Assembly: GCA_002751075.1 (NCBI GenBank) | Contig: NAOQ01000100.1 | Location: forward strand, 1 to 52,849 | Reading direction: 5' to 3' | Source of the DNA: Ichthyophonus hoferi | Lineage: Eukaryota > Opisthokonta > Ichthyosporea > Ichthyophonida > Ichthyophonidae | Length of the DNA: 52,849 nt | Part shown: positions 24,701 through 45,503 of the stretch, in pieces | How positions within the stretch are numbered: the first letter of the stretch is position 1 | Layout: each line of letters opens with the position of its first letter | The notes under the pieces: model-generated | What the model was told of the DNA's origin: nothing | Seen by the model: only the letters and a program-made list of their open reading frames with translations | Databases searched by the model: none | Translations under genes and position numbers: made by a program

Positions 24701-27700
24701 AGCTCGACCTTACATGTTGACTAGTCAATATTTATACATACACCACACCATTGAATCAAAACCCATACAGCATGAACTGCACAGCAATAGTATATTTGTA
24801 TCTTCATACGTAAACCTAAAACAAATCAATTATAATTATACCCAGCTGCAAATTATATAAATTGCTCTATGAACTTTGGGTTTAATATAACTTCAACTTC
24901 AATTTATGTCTTTAACATTTTATTTGCCTTATCTTCCTTTATGCATATCACAGCCTAATCTTTACATGTATCTATACAGTGCGGCAGCAGGTTGTAGTCT
25001 AGAGGACATTGAAAGAGAACTAACCCGACGGCAGATGAAAGTTACACGGAGACCAGGCCATGCAAAAATAGCACTTCCTGAAAAGGTAAACTAACAGCAT
25101 TTTTCTTCCTTTTTTTTTTGACGAATATCTGTTCTTAGTGTGAAATTTCGTGGTTATCTATATCTTATTGGCGTTGGACAATTACTTAATAAACCATTGT
25201 CTTAAGATATAATTGATAATTACAATTAGTTAGTAAAGCTGGTCCTACATAATAATTGATAACCAAATACAATCACAAGTAATCCATAATCCATACTCCA
25301 CCTAGCATTATCATTACATGGCGTTAATCATTCTTATTATAATAGCCGCTATTCCCTAGTAGTGTACTCCTAAGGGGACCTCATCCCAACTTAGAGCCGG
25401 GCAGGCATAATAAAGCAGTAGTAAAGTATATACGTTATTATTATATTCATATATATATATATATATATATCTATGTTTGTTGAAGCAGTTGTAGTTATAA
25501 TCCAGTATATTCAAGCATTGAATAACAGGCAATCATCACAGTATATGTAAGCATGACAAAACATTGTTCAATCTACAATATTCAACAGGAGGTAGTGACT
25601 GAAATAGTGTGTAAATGCATAAAAGAATTAATTGGCAAGGCCCATAGGAGGTTATTACACCTCAGAATCACCAGGAGTCTGCAGGGGCACCTGATGTCTC
25701 AACGCACCCTATAACCCTAAAGCAATACCATCAACATTCCCTATCGGAAGGTAATAATTTTAAAATATCTCTAATGTATTTCATTCCATACCTTTAATTC
25801 TTGAGTTATCTCATCTTTCTCCCAATTGGTGTTTTACTATATATTAATATATTATTAAATCAAAGTTACCTGTTTCGGATCTCATTTATATATTTGTATT
25901 CCTGTTTCTTTACTGTGCTTCGCTCTATCTATACCTTCATACCATTATTGGTGTATTGAGTTGTTTTCCCAGCATTAATATTTTGAGAGGAACTAGGTAA
26001 TGAACCAAAGTGTACCTGCATATTATGTATAAAATACAAAGGTTTGAAATTATAAACTCACATTTACATTACTTCATAGAGATAAAGAAGACATTGTGTA
26101 AGAGACCAACTCAACTGAACACCAACGAGATCAATATCCGTGTCCAATCTATTCTTGATGATGTAAAACTGAAAGGTAAGTGCGCTGCATTTAATACCAA
26201 GTGGGTTCTTGATGGTTGCTCACATGCAAGCCTATGACTATGTAGCAGATTAGTACATCCATTTACATATGCACACTCATATGCCAATGTTTTATATCTA
26301 ACCGTCTTGAACCATATTTACTCACTCGTCAAGCAATACCAGATATATTGATAGTTAAATACAAGGCGACCTATAGACCTTTTATACTTAGACAGGTTAT
26401 TTTAGATCCGTTAACCATTTTTGAACGCTCTCCTTATATTGAAAGAATGAAAATAAAACACAATCATAATTAATAATCAGTCTACTGTATCCCTTTTCTT
26501 GAACCAATCTATACCCCATCTACTAGTCTCTAAGTAGGGTACTTTATACATTTGACTTTTTTCATAACCTGATTACGTTGATTCATTCAGCTGAATACTA
26601 TTCATTGCACCTTTTCTTTAACTATGACTTATCACTTATAATTAAAATGTATGAAGCCCCAAAGCATACAGTAATTGATGAGAATGGTATTATCAATAGA
26701 ACACTTAAAAAGCAATAAACATATATTTACTAATTTATAGTTCTATCTGGGTAATGTTAGGTGATTCCGCTTTGTTAGACTACACAGAGAAGTTGGATAA
26801 CGTAAAGTTGGATAACTCTGTTGTTAATTTAGCTGATTCTCAGGTAGATACTCCTATTGATGTAAATTTAACGGGAATAATAACATGTATGTATGTATGT
26901 GTTATATCCGTGGAGAGGAGCTCTATACTCTATGTATCACAGCATTAATATCAGACCGTTGTGCAGTCTTATTACAATTATTATGTAAATATTTAAGCAG
27001 AATACTCTAATCACTTTCATTTGTTTTGCGTTTAAACCTAATAATACACATGTATACATGTATACATGACATCATACAATCATGCTTAACTATCATACAT
27101 ACATGCATAGATATATACCTACATTACATATATTACATATATATATACATAAATATATTAGATGCATACTATAATCCTATGACACATACTATTATATTTA
27201 CATACTATTCTTCTATCATATATGCATAGATGCATATATACATACATACATACATACATACATACATACATACATACATTAGATGCATGCATTAAATATG
27301 TATATATGGCAAGTGCACATGTTGATAACATTTTTTCACCTCAGCCGCCTGTCCTGGAAACTAAAACCAAGGCAGCTATTGATCAAGCTTTTGATAATAT
27401 ATATAAGTTTCATAAAGCTCAACTCTTGCTACAACCATTGGTTGTTGAGGTATATTTATATACCTTGCGTACTCATCCTAGATATTTATTTAATTATACA
27501 CGCTACAATAAAGGTGGCTTTGATTTACAACCATATACTTATAATTATATTAATATGCATATCCTGTATAATTCTACTTGATTCCTAATTCCTAAAAACA
27601 CACACATCAATCAAGTGCTTCCCTGCAATCATGGATAGACACACTTATATATTATTTTATTCTTGTACAGACCCAACCTGGTATCCGTTGCATGCGCATG

Positions 27701-28171
27701 ATGCGGGCCATTGAGAGGGTGGGACTGTATGTACCCGGAGGTACTGCAATCCTTCCCTCCACCGCGCTAATGCTAGTAAGCCTTATTGCTCCCCTCCCAT
27801 TTCTTCCCTATGATTATGTGTTAGGATGACCAAGGAATAGACAGGGGGTTACAAAGGTACTGGTAGGAGGGGGAGTAGGAAGGGTAGTGTGTATGTATCA
27901 TGGTGGGATGTCTAGAATAGGGCCTAAGGCTAGGCATGATATTAAAAAAAGACATTGAAGGCATGTAATTATTCCATGATCATTCATTTAACAATTAGCA
28001 ATTAGAAAGGGGCTCTCAAGTGTTGTTGTTACTGCATGGAATATAGAGGTATTTATCACTACAGTAAATACTATATAACTTTAAGTGTTAACTTCTTCTT
28101 ACCTATCTCCATACCTATCCACATATATGTATATATACATGCATAGTATTATACATACATACATACATACA

Positions 28172-28219
<48 letters not shown>

Positions 28220-31200
28220 ATCGACTGGCCCACATAGGGAATTCCAGCCATGGTGGCAGGGTGCAGGGAGATAATCATTGCCACCCCTCCTCGTCATGAT
28301 GGAACTATATCTCCCGAGATCCTCTACATTGCTCATAAGGTGAGCACTCCTATTATTATTCTTTTTTAATGGGCGTGAAGCACTACCTATTAATGCCAGG
28401 ACGAATCTCTAGCCTAGATATGGTATGACCAGAATACAATCATTAATACTTTTAAAGCCAAAATATGATGATGCTCAGGGTATCATGTATTTCTGCAATA
28501 GAACTTTGACATCTAAATGGCTATTAAGATTGATACCTATAGTCCAATAGTACAGCACCACTTCGTTACCCTAAGTATATATGACACTGGACTAATAGAA
28601 TCACGGTAGATTGGCGCCAGCAAGATCCTATTGGCTGGTGGTGCACAGGCGATTGGGGCCCTGGCATATGGCACCCAATCAGGTATTTGTGCTAAGTCAT
28701 ACCTCTGTATATTTTTATTGGGTTATTTCTCTTTACGAATAAAAGGTCATCGTTGGTCCAGAGGAAATTTAAATGTTATTTGCTAATGGCATTAGATATA
28801 TTTGGGGTATGTATTAGTTAATATGCTATGTAATACAGCTCTAAATGACACTATATAATATTTAATAGCCTCTTACACTACATAATACATGCTTGGTGGT
28901 CAGGTGGTCACAAGATCTGTTAATGTAATATATATAAGGTGTACTGTGTACTAATACTGTGTGATGTGTCATATATATATATATACCATAACCAATATAC
29001 AATCCGCCCCCCCCCCTCCCAGTCCCTAAGGTGGACAAGTTATGTGGTCCAGGAAATGCCTATGTCACAGCAGCTAAGATGATAGTGCAGAACGACCCTT
29101 CCTACCCTGTTGCTATCGATATGCCGGCTGGACCCTCAGAGCTAATGGTACTACCTTTACCCTGAATATCCTTTACATAACCCCTATATATATATATATC
29201 TACCCATATATGTCCTCTATGGTATGCATCCCCCATCCCCTTCTCTTTCTTTTCCCCTTCAGTGTCTTTGTGTGTCTATGGTCTCTATTCACAAATCCAT
29301 TCATCTTATATGTTATGGGTTCTCATTATATCATCTGTGCTTGGGTTTACTCACTTATCCTACACAGTCACTAGCCTTCAGCAATATCTATAGTTGCAAG
29401 GGCTTAACAAACCATTTATTTTTCACTATACTAGGGTATGGTGATATGATGTATATGTATTCCAGCTGTTTGCTAGTCTGTTTGTGTTTAGGCGTTTGGT
29501 ATCTTTCTAAATATATATATATATATACTATATATTCTTAAACATTTATCACACCTATGTATCAAGCATCCACAAATATCTACCAATACATATACAAATT
29601 CACCTACACAAACACATTAGGTGGTGTGTGATAGCAATACAGACCCTGAGTTTGCAGCCATCGACCTCCTCTCACAAGCTGAGCATGACGCTAACAGCCA
29701 GGTAGTGCTGGTAGCTGTGGACCTGTCAGGTACGTGCCCTACCAAGGAAGGGTTAGAGGTGGGGAGGGGGGGTATAGACCACTACAAGAAAGACATGGGT
29801 AATAGCTTGCATAGACATAGTTGCTTGGTATCATATCTTAATAGGTCCCTGATATTAATGCTGGCAGTGATTGGCCGTTAAGTTTCAAATTGGCTATACA
29901 TTCTTACAGTTTGATTGGCGCTATGGTTATGCTAGAATTCAATCTACCATTTCTAACCTCAAAGATGTATGTGACCTTGAAATGTTTAGTAGGAAGGCAT
30001 GGAATTGGTCATGGTTAGACAATAAAATGAGGAGGAGGAAAATTTAACTGCTTACTCTTGAAAGAAATGTTTGAATATTTATATAATGTGTCTGATTAGT
30101 CTATTCACTCTACCCTCCTCTTATGGTTAATGTTACTGCTAGTGGCTAAGGTGTACTGATTGGTCCCGTCAGCAACTAATGCTTATTATTGGACAATATT
30201 TTATGCTGATTAACAAGCAATGAAGTGGCTACCTGATAATGGAGCACCTATTTCTCTACTGATATGTCACTCTATTGTACTATTAAATATTATGTGAGCT
30301 CTATATGTCTCACTGTCCTAGAAGTTAAAGGTGTGCCCAAGGACATCTAGTCTTGACTAGACATATACACTATAATTCACATCTGGTTCATTATAAGTAA
30401 GGATTACATTTACTACTCCATAATATATAGTAGCCAATTAAGCGTTCTTATTATTAGATAAATATTGTACTTTATTGGCGTTAGAGTTTCAGTGAAGACA
30501 TAACGGATAAAGAGAATGTGATATAATGACACTAGAAATAGTAAAATAGTAAACATTAGCAACACAATACCTACTAGAACTGGGACTAATGCTAAAAATG
30601 GGGTTTGACTACAGATATACAGGTGTCTACTATTGAACAATGCTTGGAAAGGCTTACCCTCACCTTACCTCGCCAGGCTATTATAAGAAAGGCATTGTCA
30701 AAGAGTTTTATTGTTAGGGTTAATACAGTGGAACAGGTAGGTCTGTGGGTGTGTGAGTGTGTGGGTGTGTGTCTGGACATGGAATGAGTGGGTGATTAGT
30801 GGAAGGATAGAAAAGTTAAAGTTATATAGAGAGATGTATAACCGTGAAAGAGTATGTTGGCCTGTATAATGAAGGCTAATATGATATTAGTGAAATAGGT
30901 AGTAGCATATAAAGGGAATTTATAGAGGGCTACTCAGTCATATTAGGATGTGTGGAGTAGTAGGAGTAAAGGCTAGTTAGCTGTATTAGAAAGTACTCTA
31001 CTTACACATACGTTCATGACCATATACTTACACCTACATCCATGCACTTACACGTATATGCACATACATACACATGTGCACATACACATACATATACACA
31101 TACATATACATATATACACACACATACACATACCCATACACATATACACGTATATACGCATACACATATATACACATACACAAACAAATATGCACATACA

Positions 31201-32117
31201 CATATACGCAGGCTATATCCTTTGCCAACCAATATGCCCCAGAACATCTTATCCTCAACATTACAGATCCTGGCAAAGCCCTCCCTATGGTGACTTGTGC
31301 TGGTTCTGTCTTTCTTGGCCCCTACTCTCCAGAGAGGTAAACTGTTATTGTTACACGCTGTGATCATTATACTACTACCTTGTGGCTATGATGACATATC
31401 CTTTATATGTAATGATCTTACTTAACTGGCTCTCGTAATACTTAGTAAACTGTAGATAATATTAAGGCCCAATGGGCCAATTAGAAGTATTCTTCATTCT
31501 TATACTCAAATCCAATTGATACGTATCTTGGGCTAATATCCAATGGCTACCCACCATTAGCTGTGGGGACTACGCCTCAGGCACCAATCATACCCTTCCT
31601 ACCTATGGCTATGCCAGGATGTATAGTGGAGTGTCCACCGACACATTTGTCAACCACATTACTGTGCAGGTATGGTTATATGTATGTATGTAGATGTTTT
31701 ATTTTTACAAGTTGATTGGCTTGCTAAACAATTGTAGCATGCCTTTTCTATTATTGCTCTAATTAGAGGTGTGTAATATGTATAGCGACCTACCCAAGAG
31801 TGAAATGGGTGTTACTGTTGTGACTGGCATTGTCTATCGTTCTAATATCATTTAGGGTATGTCAGGCAAAACTGGGTGTGTGTAACCAATAATATGCAGT
31901 AGACCGGATGGTTGTAAAAATTGAAAGCACTAGAAATATTCAAAACAATGATACATACATATATTTAACCGCTAATCTGTTCTTGTTCTAGGAGTTGTCC
32001 CCACAAGGATTACAAGGTATAGGAGAATGTGTAATGACTCTGGCTGCATTAGAACACCTTGACGCTCACAGAACCGCAGTGGCTGTACGCTTAGAGCGAC
32101 TAAACGCACAACACTAA
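18701..32117 (+). CDS. HIS4: Trifunctional histidine biosynthesis protein (PRA-CH / PRA-PH / histidinol dehydrogenase)
   Basis: Carries out steps 2, 3 and the last two oxidations of histidine synthesis. 25 exons, 836 aa (yeast His4 is 799): 18701-18758, 19326-19368, 20414-20534, 20711-20833, 21545-21673, 21986-22039, 22543-22631, 23038-23128, 23530-23621, 24085-24217, 24461-24549, 24980-25085, 25648-25750, 26080-26175, 26761-26843, 27345-27449, 27671-27775, 28238-28339, 28610-28682, 29023-29147, 29621-29729, 30615-30736, 31212-31336, 31561-31669, 31992-32117. Cyclohydrolase: [24 protein letters not shown]. Pyrophosphohydrolase: [19 protein letters not shown]. Dehydrogenase: [30 protein letters not shown] (Gln659, His662), YAPEHL (Glu728, His729), [13 protein letters not shown] (Asp762), His821; the spacing matches E. 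coli HisD. Exons 1-2 and the 20833/21545 junction are the least certain. Confidence 0.95.
27237..27281. repeat. CATA tetranucleotide array in a HIS4 intron
   Basis: About eleven CATA units, 64 bp upstream of the exon at 27345. Part of the recurrent CATA/TATG intronic microsatellite family of this window. Confidence 0.9.
28142..28220. repeat. CATA plus TA array in a HIS4 intron
   Basis: About thirteen CATA units followed by a TA-dinucleotide tail, ending only 18 bp before the 3' splice site of the exon at 28238. The polypyrimidine tract expected there is nearly absent. Confidence 0.9.
31030..31208. repeat. Imperfect CATACA/CACATA array ending at a HIS4 3' splice site
   Basis: About 180 bp of imperfect ACATAC/CACATA repeats. 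The array runs into the 3' splice site itself (ACACATATACGCAG) of the exon at 31212. The open frames across it on both strands are repeat artefacts. Confidence 0.88.
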
Positions 32118-33831
32118 ATAATATAGAATCGTATGGATAGGATGGACAGGAACCTAGATTGGGTAGTATAGATTTATTATGAAACCAAGTATTAAATCAC
32201 GTACCTCAACTATTTGTTAATCTTATTGAAACATATATGAACTATTGTGTTTTTGCACTAGTATTGGTAGTATTAATAGGAGATGTTGTGACCTTAATGA
32301 GAGTGTTTGTGAATTATTTTACTGACTTGGGCTATAAAATATTAGTAGTTCTTATTGTTTTCCATAGAAAATAACAATAAAAATGATTGGGTTGCATAGA
32401 TGGACCTTTCTAATTGCTTTCTTTACTGCTGTGGGAGCGAGAGCATATACTGATTGTAGCTTAGCACCAGATCTAATGTTCCAGAGTAATCAAAATAGGT
32501 AATCATCATAATAATAATAATAATAATAGCATATTTAAGACAACTTATATACGTGAGGTATTGGTCAACGACCTACTAGCCCTAAGTGACCCAATGAAAG
32601 CAATTGTTAAATTACACTACTATTGTCAACAAACTATCTTAAGAACACAAAATATGTAATGAAGTATTGATTGGCATATTTATATGTATCATGCCTAGTT
32701 GATATTGTATTGTTGTACGATATTATAATTCGTAAACTTACCCACATAAACATGAGAACTATTTACTTGTTGGTGTAACCAAAGGGCTCATCCTAGTGTT
32801 CAGCAAAACATAGCCTATAATATATATAATATATGACTTACATTGCTTAGCGTATCCGTTATGCCTCTTTCTGCTATTTTATCAGTCTACTTAATACTTA
32901 AACTATATTCCTTTTTGTATTCTTATTCAAGAATGAATGTGATCTGGAACTACTATTAGCTAGTGTCACAAATCAATACTATTCCGGTATGAATGGACCA
33001 TGATCACAATCCAATGACAAACTTCGGTACACCATCATATAATTCGTACTAGGATAGTGTTAAAAAAGAAATGGACGAGTTCTATGGGTATAATCTATAC
33101 CAATAGTAAAACTAAGTGCACCTCCTCATCTGGCAATCTAAATTAAAAAGTCACTACAAGGAAATAATTAATCATTAACAAGATAAGGATTTAATAGTAG
33201 CAACTGTTCGTCATACATGCATACAGGGAAGAAAGAAAAAGGTTGCACACAAAGCAAACCATGGATATTTTAATTAATATTGGTGCCTTTAAAATTTTCC
33301 TTAGAATAATCCTGAGTGGTGATTGGTGGGTTTGGTTTTAAGTACCATAAACAGATAACTAAAAAAAAACCGCTATGATGTCAATATACACATATATAAT
33401 TCAAAAATAATATTTAGAAAATAACACCATCTTATATATAGTAAGCAAGATATAGTATAGTGAGGGCATGAAGTGTGTAATATATTAATTTATATATTAA
33501 CTACACCATGTATAATGGTTGCTATGGTTACACAGGGTAATATCCCATGGGTTGTAGTGGAACTGTGCTATGTAATAGTAATTTAAACCAGGTATAACCT
33601 ACACGTCCATGGCAAATGCGCATTAGGTCAATCAATATATTATAACATTTATCTTTATAAGTATAATAAAACAGTACATCTTAGATAAACAGGTAGTGAG
33701 GTAGTATTACTAGAGACACACAGAGCACGAACATCAATAGAACGATAGCAATATAACCATATAACAATATGGCCCACCGTAAGATAAGCCAAGATAATGT
33801 TACAATAGTTAGTGTGTAGGGCGGTCCAAGT
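32118..33831. other. Convergent 3' region between HIS4 and SNF1
   Basis: HIS4 (plus) and SNF1 (minus) end facing each other 1.7 kb apart. An AATAAA lies at about 32376. A candidate small gene starts at 32383. From about 33000 to 33831 I see only AT-rich non-coding sequence with scattered CCAAT/ATTGG pentamers; the SNF1 3' UTR should lie at its right end. Confidence 0.6.
32383..32659 (+). CDS. Candidate small secreted protein (hypothetical)
   Basis: An ATG-led open exon (32383-32498) encodes a typical signal peptide: HRW, then a hydrophobic core FLIAFFTAVGA, a likely cleavage site near ARA-YTD, then a Cys. It ends at a plausible donor (AG|GTAATC). A second open stretch, 32530-32659, continues in phase from an acceptor ATAATAG and closes with TAA, giving about 81 aa in total. 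The implied intron is only 31 nt and is made of ATA triplets, far shorter than any other intron here, so the join is doubtful. A further open piece at 32932-32996 (NECDLELLLASV region, followed by GTATGA) might be another exon. No family recognised. Confidence 0.4.
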
Positions 33832-41096
<7,265 letters not shown>

Positions 41097-42396
41097 TTTG
41101 TTATACCCAGGAAAATCCTAACCTGGTCTTAATGTAAACACTTAACAGTTGGTATCTACTCCCTTCCCTGGCCCTACAGCAAAAAGTAGTTATGATTAAA
41201 AGGTCCTAAGGAAGACACACTTGGATAGACTTTTAAGACTATAAAACAACTGTTCTCTAGTACCCAACGCTCATAAAATTACAAGTGGCCGTTTATGATA
41301 ATATAGAGAATGTGATTTCTTTATAAACGAGTTTAAATGAGTAATAATAGAAATTGGTATGTGGCTAAACCTTCAACATTTTTTGAGCTATGTTGTTTAC
41401 TATTTTAGGATGGTCCGCAGTGATTCGGAATTATCTCCGATCCCTTTTTCTATTGGTCAATATCTGGCAATGAAATGCAAAGTACTGTCTCCTAGTGGTT
41501 AGATTGATTCGGGATTACTCAAGAAAGAGGGTGGTATATCGTTCGATTGAGGTAGAAGCAGATTCAATTTTAAAGTTCAGCCTATTAAAAGCGTATACGG
41601 AGCATTTGTCCTGCATTCAGGTTAATTAACTGGATATATAAGATGTAATCGTTTTATATTCTTTTTATTGTACTATCTCCTATTGATTATTAATCAAGCA
41701 TACAAAAGCGCACTTGTTCGATTATTCCCTTGGTTTGGAGGAACCATGTGATAAAACTCATACCTGATATCTTTTTTGATTTAAATTCTGTAATTTAAAT
41801 TTGAATTTAATATATCTTCTAAATCTTTCAAAAATTCCATATTAGGGCTTTCCGCATTTTAGGTCTCATTACATGCCATTATCTACTTAAAAATAACAAA
41901 TTAGCAGCTTACTCTTAACCAGTAGGAGAAACGCAATTCAAGGGCTAGACTAACCAATAACTAATATTATTCTATAAAAATGATGACTCACCCTAAACCC
42001 TAAACGCTAGCCCTTCGGAATATATGTAAACGATTTTGCCCAAGTAGTTGGAATACTAAAGACAAAGTACTATTCTGATGTAGGTCTCTATCGATCGTGA
42101 TTAATAAAACGCAATGTCAATTGTAAAAAACAATTATAATCTTATTACGATTAAAATTTTAAATATTATATATTATAATTATATTGTTTCTAAACCTTTT
42201 GCTTTAGTGTTCCTGTAATGGTACAAACATGTCGTTTTATAAATCATGGTATAAGCGTGATTAAAAGCTATAACTTGACTGTAAGACCAGATTAGTAGGA
42301 GATCTAGCCAATAGAATATCAGAACTCTAATTATTAAAAAGGCTGGGTCTGAATGCTGCCATTACATTTTCATAAAATTTACGACTCTTTAAAACC

Positions 42397-43102
42397 TTTC
42401 AACATATTTCAAAATCTTCCAATAAAATTTCAAAATACCCTCTAATACACAGATATGTTGAAAGATTTTTTTTGGATATATGTTGAAAAAAATTATACCT
42501 TTTAATCTTCAAAATAAGAATTTTAAACTTCAATATATGAATTATCAAAATATTCAATAAAAACCAAAAACAATCATAAGATTTTTTTAACTTTAAAAAA
42601 ATAAAATTACGCTAACAATTAATATAAATTAAAACCATTCACAACGTTAAGCTCGTATCATACCATATAAAAGCCCAACAAGAGGAGTGGTCGCGTAAAA
42701 AAAACCAGATAATTGAAGTATACCCAAAAGTGCGATGAGGAAGCAATATTTGTTAATTTTACAGTAAACATTCAAGTAATGTATTTGCCACCATATAGTC
42801 TGGACTTCAATCCAATTGAAAGTCTTCTCCGACCTCAATTCAATTAGATCTTAGAGCAACTCGACGTGATCAGCTGAAAATAAGCATCACATCTGTTCGG
42901 GAAAATCTGTGAAACTATAATCTAGATCATATATGGCAGGCAATAGCGTGGGAAATTAATGGTTTTTGATTGAAGTATTATAATGTATCTTTTATTATTG
43001 TTGTTTGAATACTTTAAAACAGTAAAAAAAAAAATGTTTTCAAATTTTTTCAACATATTTCCAAAATCTTTTTATGCATTTCCCAAGTACCCTGTAATAG
43101 CT
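42397..43102 (+). mobile_element. Decayed Tc1/mariner (IS630-like) DNA transposon
   Basis: The plus strand at about 42774-42820 encodes YLPPYSLDFNPIE, the hallmark of DDE transposases of this superfamily (usually LPPYSPDLNPIE). The frame soon ends at a stop and I see no complete DDE domain. The right end (43038-43100: TTTTTTCAACATATTTCC ... TACCCTGTAAT) is inverted at 42452-42493 (ATATGTTGAAAGATTTTT ...), consistent with terminal inverted repeats. A further end-like copy in the same orientation as the right end (42397-42449, ending TACCCTCTAAT) lies directly to the left, suggesting two adjacent insertions. Length near 650 bp, so deleted relative to full-length relatives (about 1.3 kb or more). 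Inactive. Confidence 0.75.
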
Positions 43103-43810
43103 TAGAGCTAACATATCGATTTAATTGGTTCAGGTAACTTGGATTATCTGTATTTAATTCACGATTGATTCTCATCTCTTTGAAATTGACAATATAAGCG
43201 TGTATTTTTACACAAAATAACAATAATAATAACAACAAAAATAAAATAAAATAAAAGAAAGGTATCATTTGAAATGCTTATTTTTTTATCTATCAAGTTT
43301 GTAAGTCGGACCTAGACAGGTTCTAGGCATGCGTTTTTGTTCGTAAATGCCGTAGTGTATGAATTTATCTAAGTATAGTTAGCTGTATAACGGCTGTCTA
43401 AATGAGCTAGACTTTGGAGCATATTATAAACAGGTAAATAATTAAATTAACTGTAATATTATTAACTTTTATTATTAAATTAACTTACAGTGTCAAGATG
43501 CGTTTTGTAGCACTATATGTAGGTGTTATTCATTATAAAGATAATTGTAGTAAAAGCACGTGCCTCACGCTCTGATCTGGTTGAGCCAATATGAACCAGA
43601 TTTGTGGTATGTTGATTATATTATATTGCGATTGGAATTTGATCCTCTGGGCTTAATCGATTGATTGTACCTGAAGACTAACTTCTTATCTTATCTCAAG
43701 ATCTCTCTTGTCTCTGAGTTTCATGTATCTGTCTCCTAGTCAATGACAGTGTTGGCGTTGGGTCTAAGTGTGTACGGGTTCTTCTATACCTACTTTCTGT
43801 GGAGCTAACA

Positions 43811-44094
43811 TAGATTGGAGCTCTGTCCTCATTGACGACTCCAGTCTCAGTAGTGGTCAAATACCAATCTACTAGGTCGTTGGATCATGTGAATGAAAGA
43901 CATAGTTCGGCCGGAGTTCTAGATCATGAAATAATTGTCTGATATTAATTGGTAGATTGAAGCTCTGTCCTCATTGGCGACTCCTGTCGTAAACACCAAT
44001 CTACTAGGTCATTGGATCATGTGAATGAAAGACATAGTTCGACCAAAGTTCTGTTAGCAGATCATGAAATAATTGGTCTGATATTAATTGATTG
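43811..44094. repeat. Tandem direct duplication, two 142-bp units
   Basis: 43811-43952 and 43953-44094 share TAGATTG, AGCTCTGTCCTCATTG, CAATCTACTAGGTC, TTGGATCATGTGAATG and AGATCATGAAATAATTG in the same order, with a few small indels. Non-coding, immediately left of dispersed-repeat copy A. Confidence 0.9.
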
Positions 44095-44129
44095 AGTGAT
44101 ATTTTTGATTCAGTAAGATGATGTCTCAA

Positions 44130-44790
44130 TACCACAATGTAGTCATTTGTGCTAATAAGATAATTGGTTACCAGACAATTCTAGTGAGCCTCATTGATCT
44201 TCCAACAATTGTATTAGCCAATATCATTCTTTATTCACATCAAAAGTAACTGCCATATTGGCATCTGCATAACAGAATATCAGAAAAATATGAAAGGGAT
44301 GAAAACAAGTAATAAAAAAGACTATTCTCAGTAGTCGAAATTGACGGTTTTCAGTTTTCAACATTTACTATTTAATTTATGTCTGTAGTTGTCAAAGAGT
44401 TTGAAGTAGATACTTTACTGAAAGGGCAACTAGTTGAGTCTGATTTCAATTCCTCCTACGATAATAATACCGTAACTATATCCACACATCCACATTTAGA
44501 TTACAATTATTATATACATAATAAATCACCGATTAAGAAGTTAAACACATCACTTCTTGTCAGAATCCAATTATTATCTTGAATAATAAATAGCTCATTC
44601 TGGTAAATTGTAAATGGTAAGGAACGGTCAATCTGTAAGATTGGAACCGCAGCTTAGTGAGTACTTTCAATGTGAAAAGTATACAATTAAATTTAATACT
44701 TCGATGTTTATTGAATATCAGAGAAACATTCAAGAGCAGCTAACAGGAGCTTTAGTGTGTCCTTTACCTCATAGAACTCGGTAAATCAAA
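44130..44790 (+). repeat. Dispersed repeat family, copy A
   Basis: Aligns in order, with divergence, to copy B (46705-47235): CAGACAATTCTAGTG, then ACTATTTAATTTATG, then CTAGTTGAGTCTGATTTC, AATAATACCGTAACTATA, GATTAAGAAG, CAAGAGC.GCTAACA and CTTTAGTGTGTCCTTTAC. Copy A keeps an open frame at 44379-44582 (67 codons, MSVVVKEFEVDTLL start); copy B looks broken. The family is unrecognised: it could be a multicopy host gene relic or an uncharacterised mobile element. Confidence 0.65.
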
Positions 44791-45503
44791 TACTAAATCT
44801 ATTTCCAATACAAATTACTTATAGGCTAGTTAAGGTATTATCCTAATTAAAATTAACTCCCGAGTTATCAAAATTATTATTGAAATTCTCTCATTGCTGT
44901 CAGAAAATGATGTTTAATTGCTTGATTCTCCCATACGAAAATTGGAGATGTGGTCTTGGTCGAAGTATACCAGCTCCTACAATTATTAGGCTAATTACTT
45001 CATGATGGCTTGTACAAGATCACAATGTTTATTGTTCATTTTGCTCTAAATATTCAATAGTATCTACAATGAGGTGTCAATTGGTTTGTAAGAGTTAGGA
45101 GCTAATTAACAGCGATTATTTAAGTACATAGTGTACTCATTTCATTTGATTAGGACTAAATTGCCAAGTGAAATCTGGCTCGGGGGAATTCACCGTAGTT
45201 ATTAGATTGATTTCTAACCAATACATAATGATGCATGATAAAAACAAGAGACTTAGCAACAAAAGAATTCTTTGAATAGTTATTGGAAAACGTTCCCAGG
45301 AACACAGTTGGGTAGAACCCCTAAACGGGGACATATATGTATCTGGTATGTATCACGAAGGTTAACTGGTATTGGATGTAAGCCAACAACTATATAACCA
45401 GCATACACAGACTTAGTTTGAATCCTTTTGGTTATATGGGTTATTAAAATAAAAGCCCTGTACCAAAGACTCGGTCTCTTTGTGTTGTGTTTAGTAAATA
45501 GTA

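Larger units (their letters stand above)
41097..45503. other. Gene-poor region upstream of SNF1
   Basis: This holds the presumed SNF1 promoter (right of 41096), a decayed Tc1/mariner-like transposon, a 142-bp tandem duplication and copy A of a dispersed repeat, each listed separately. The rest is AT-rich with no exon I can support. Confidence 0.65.

Noticed and set aside
31014-31367. Open frames on both strands rich in Y/T/H/I or V/C/Y
   Set aside because: Artefacts of the CATACA array; only the HIS4 exon 31212-31336 is real.
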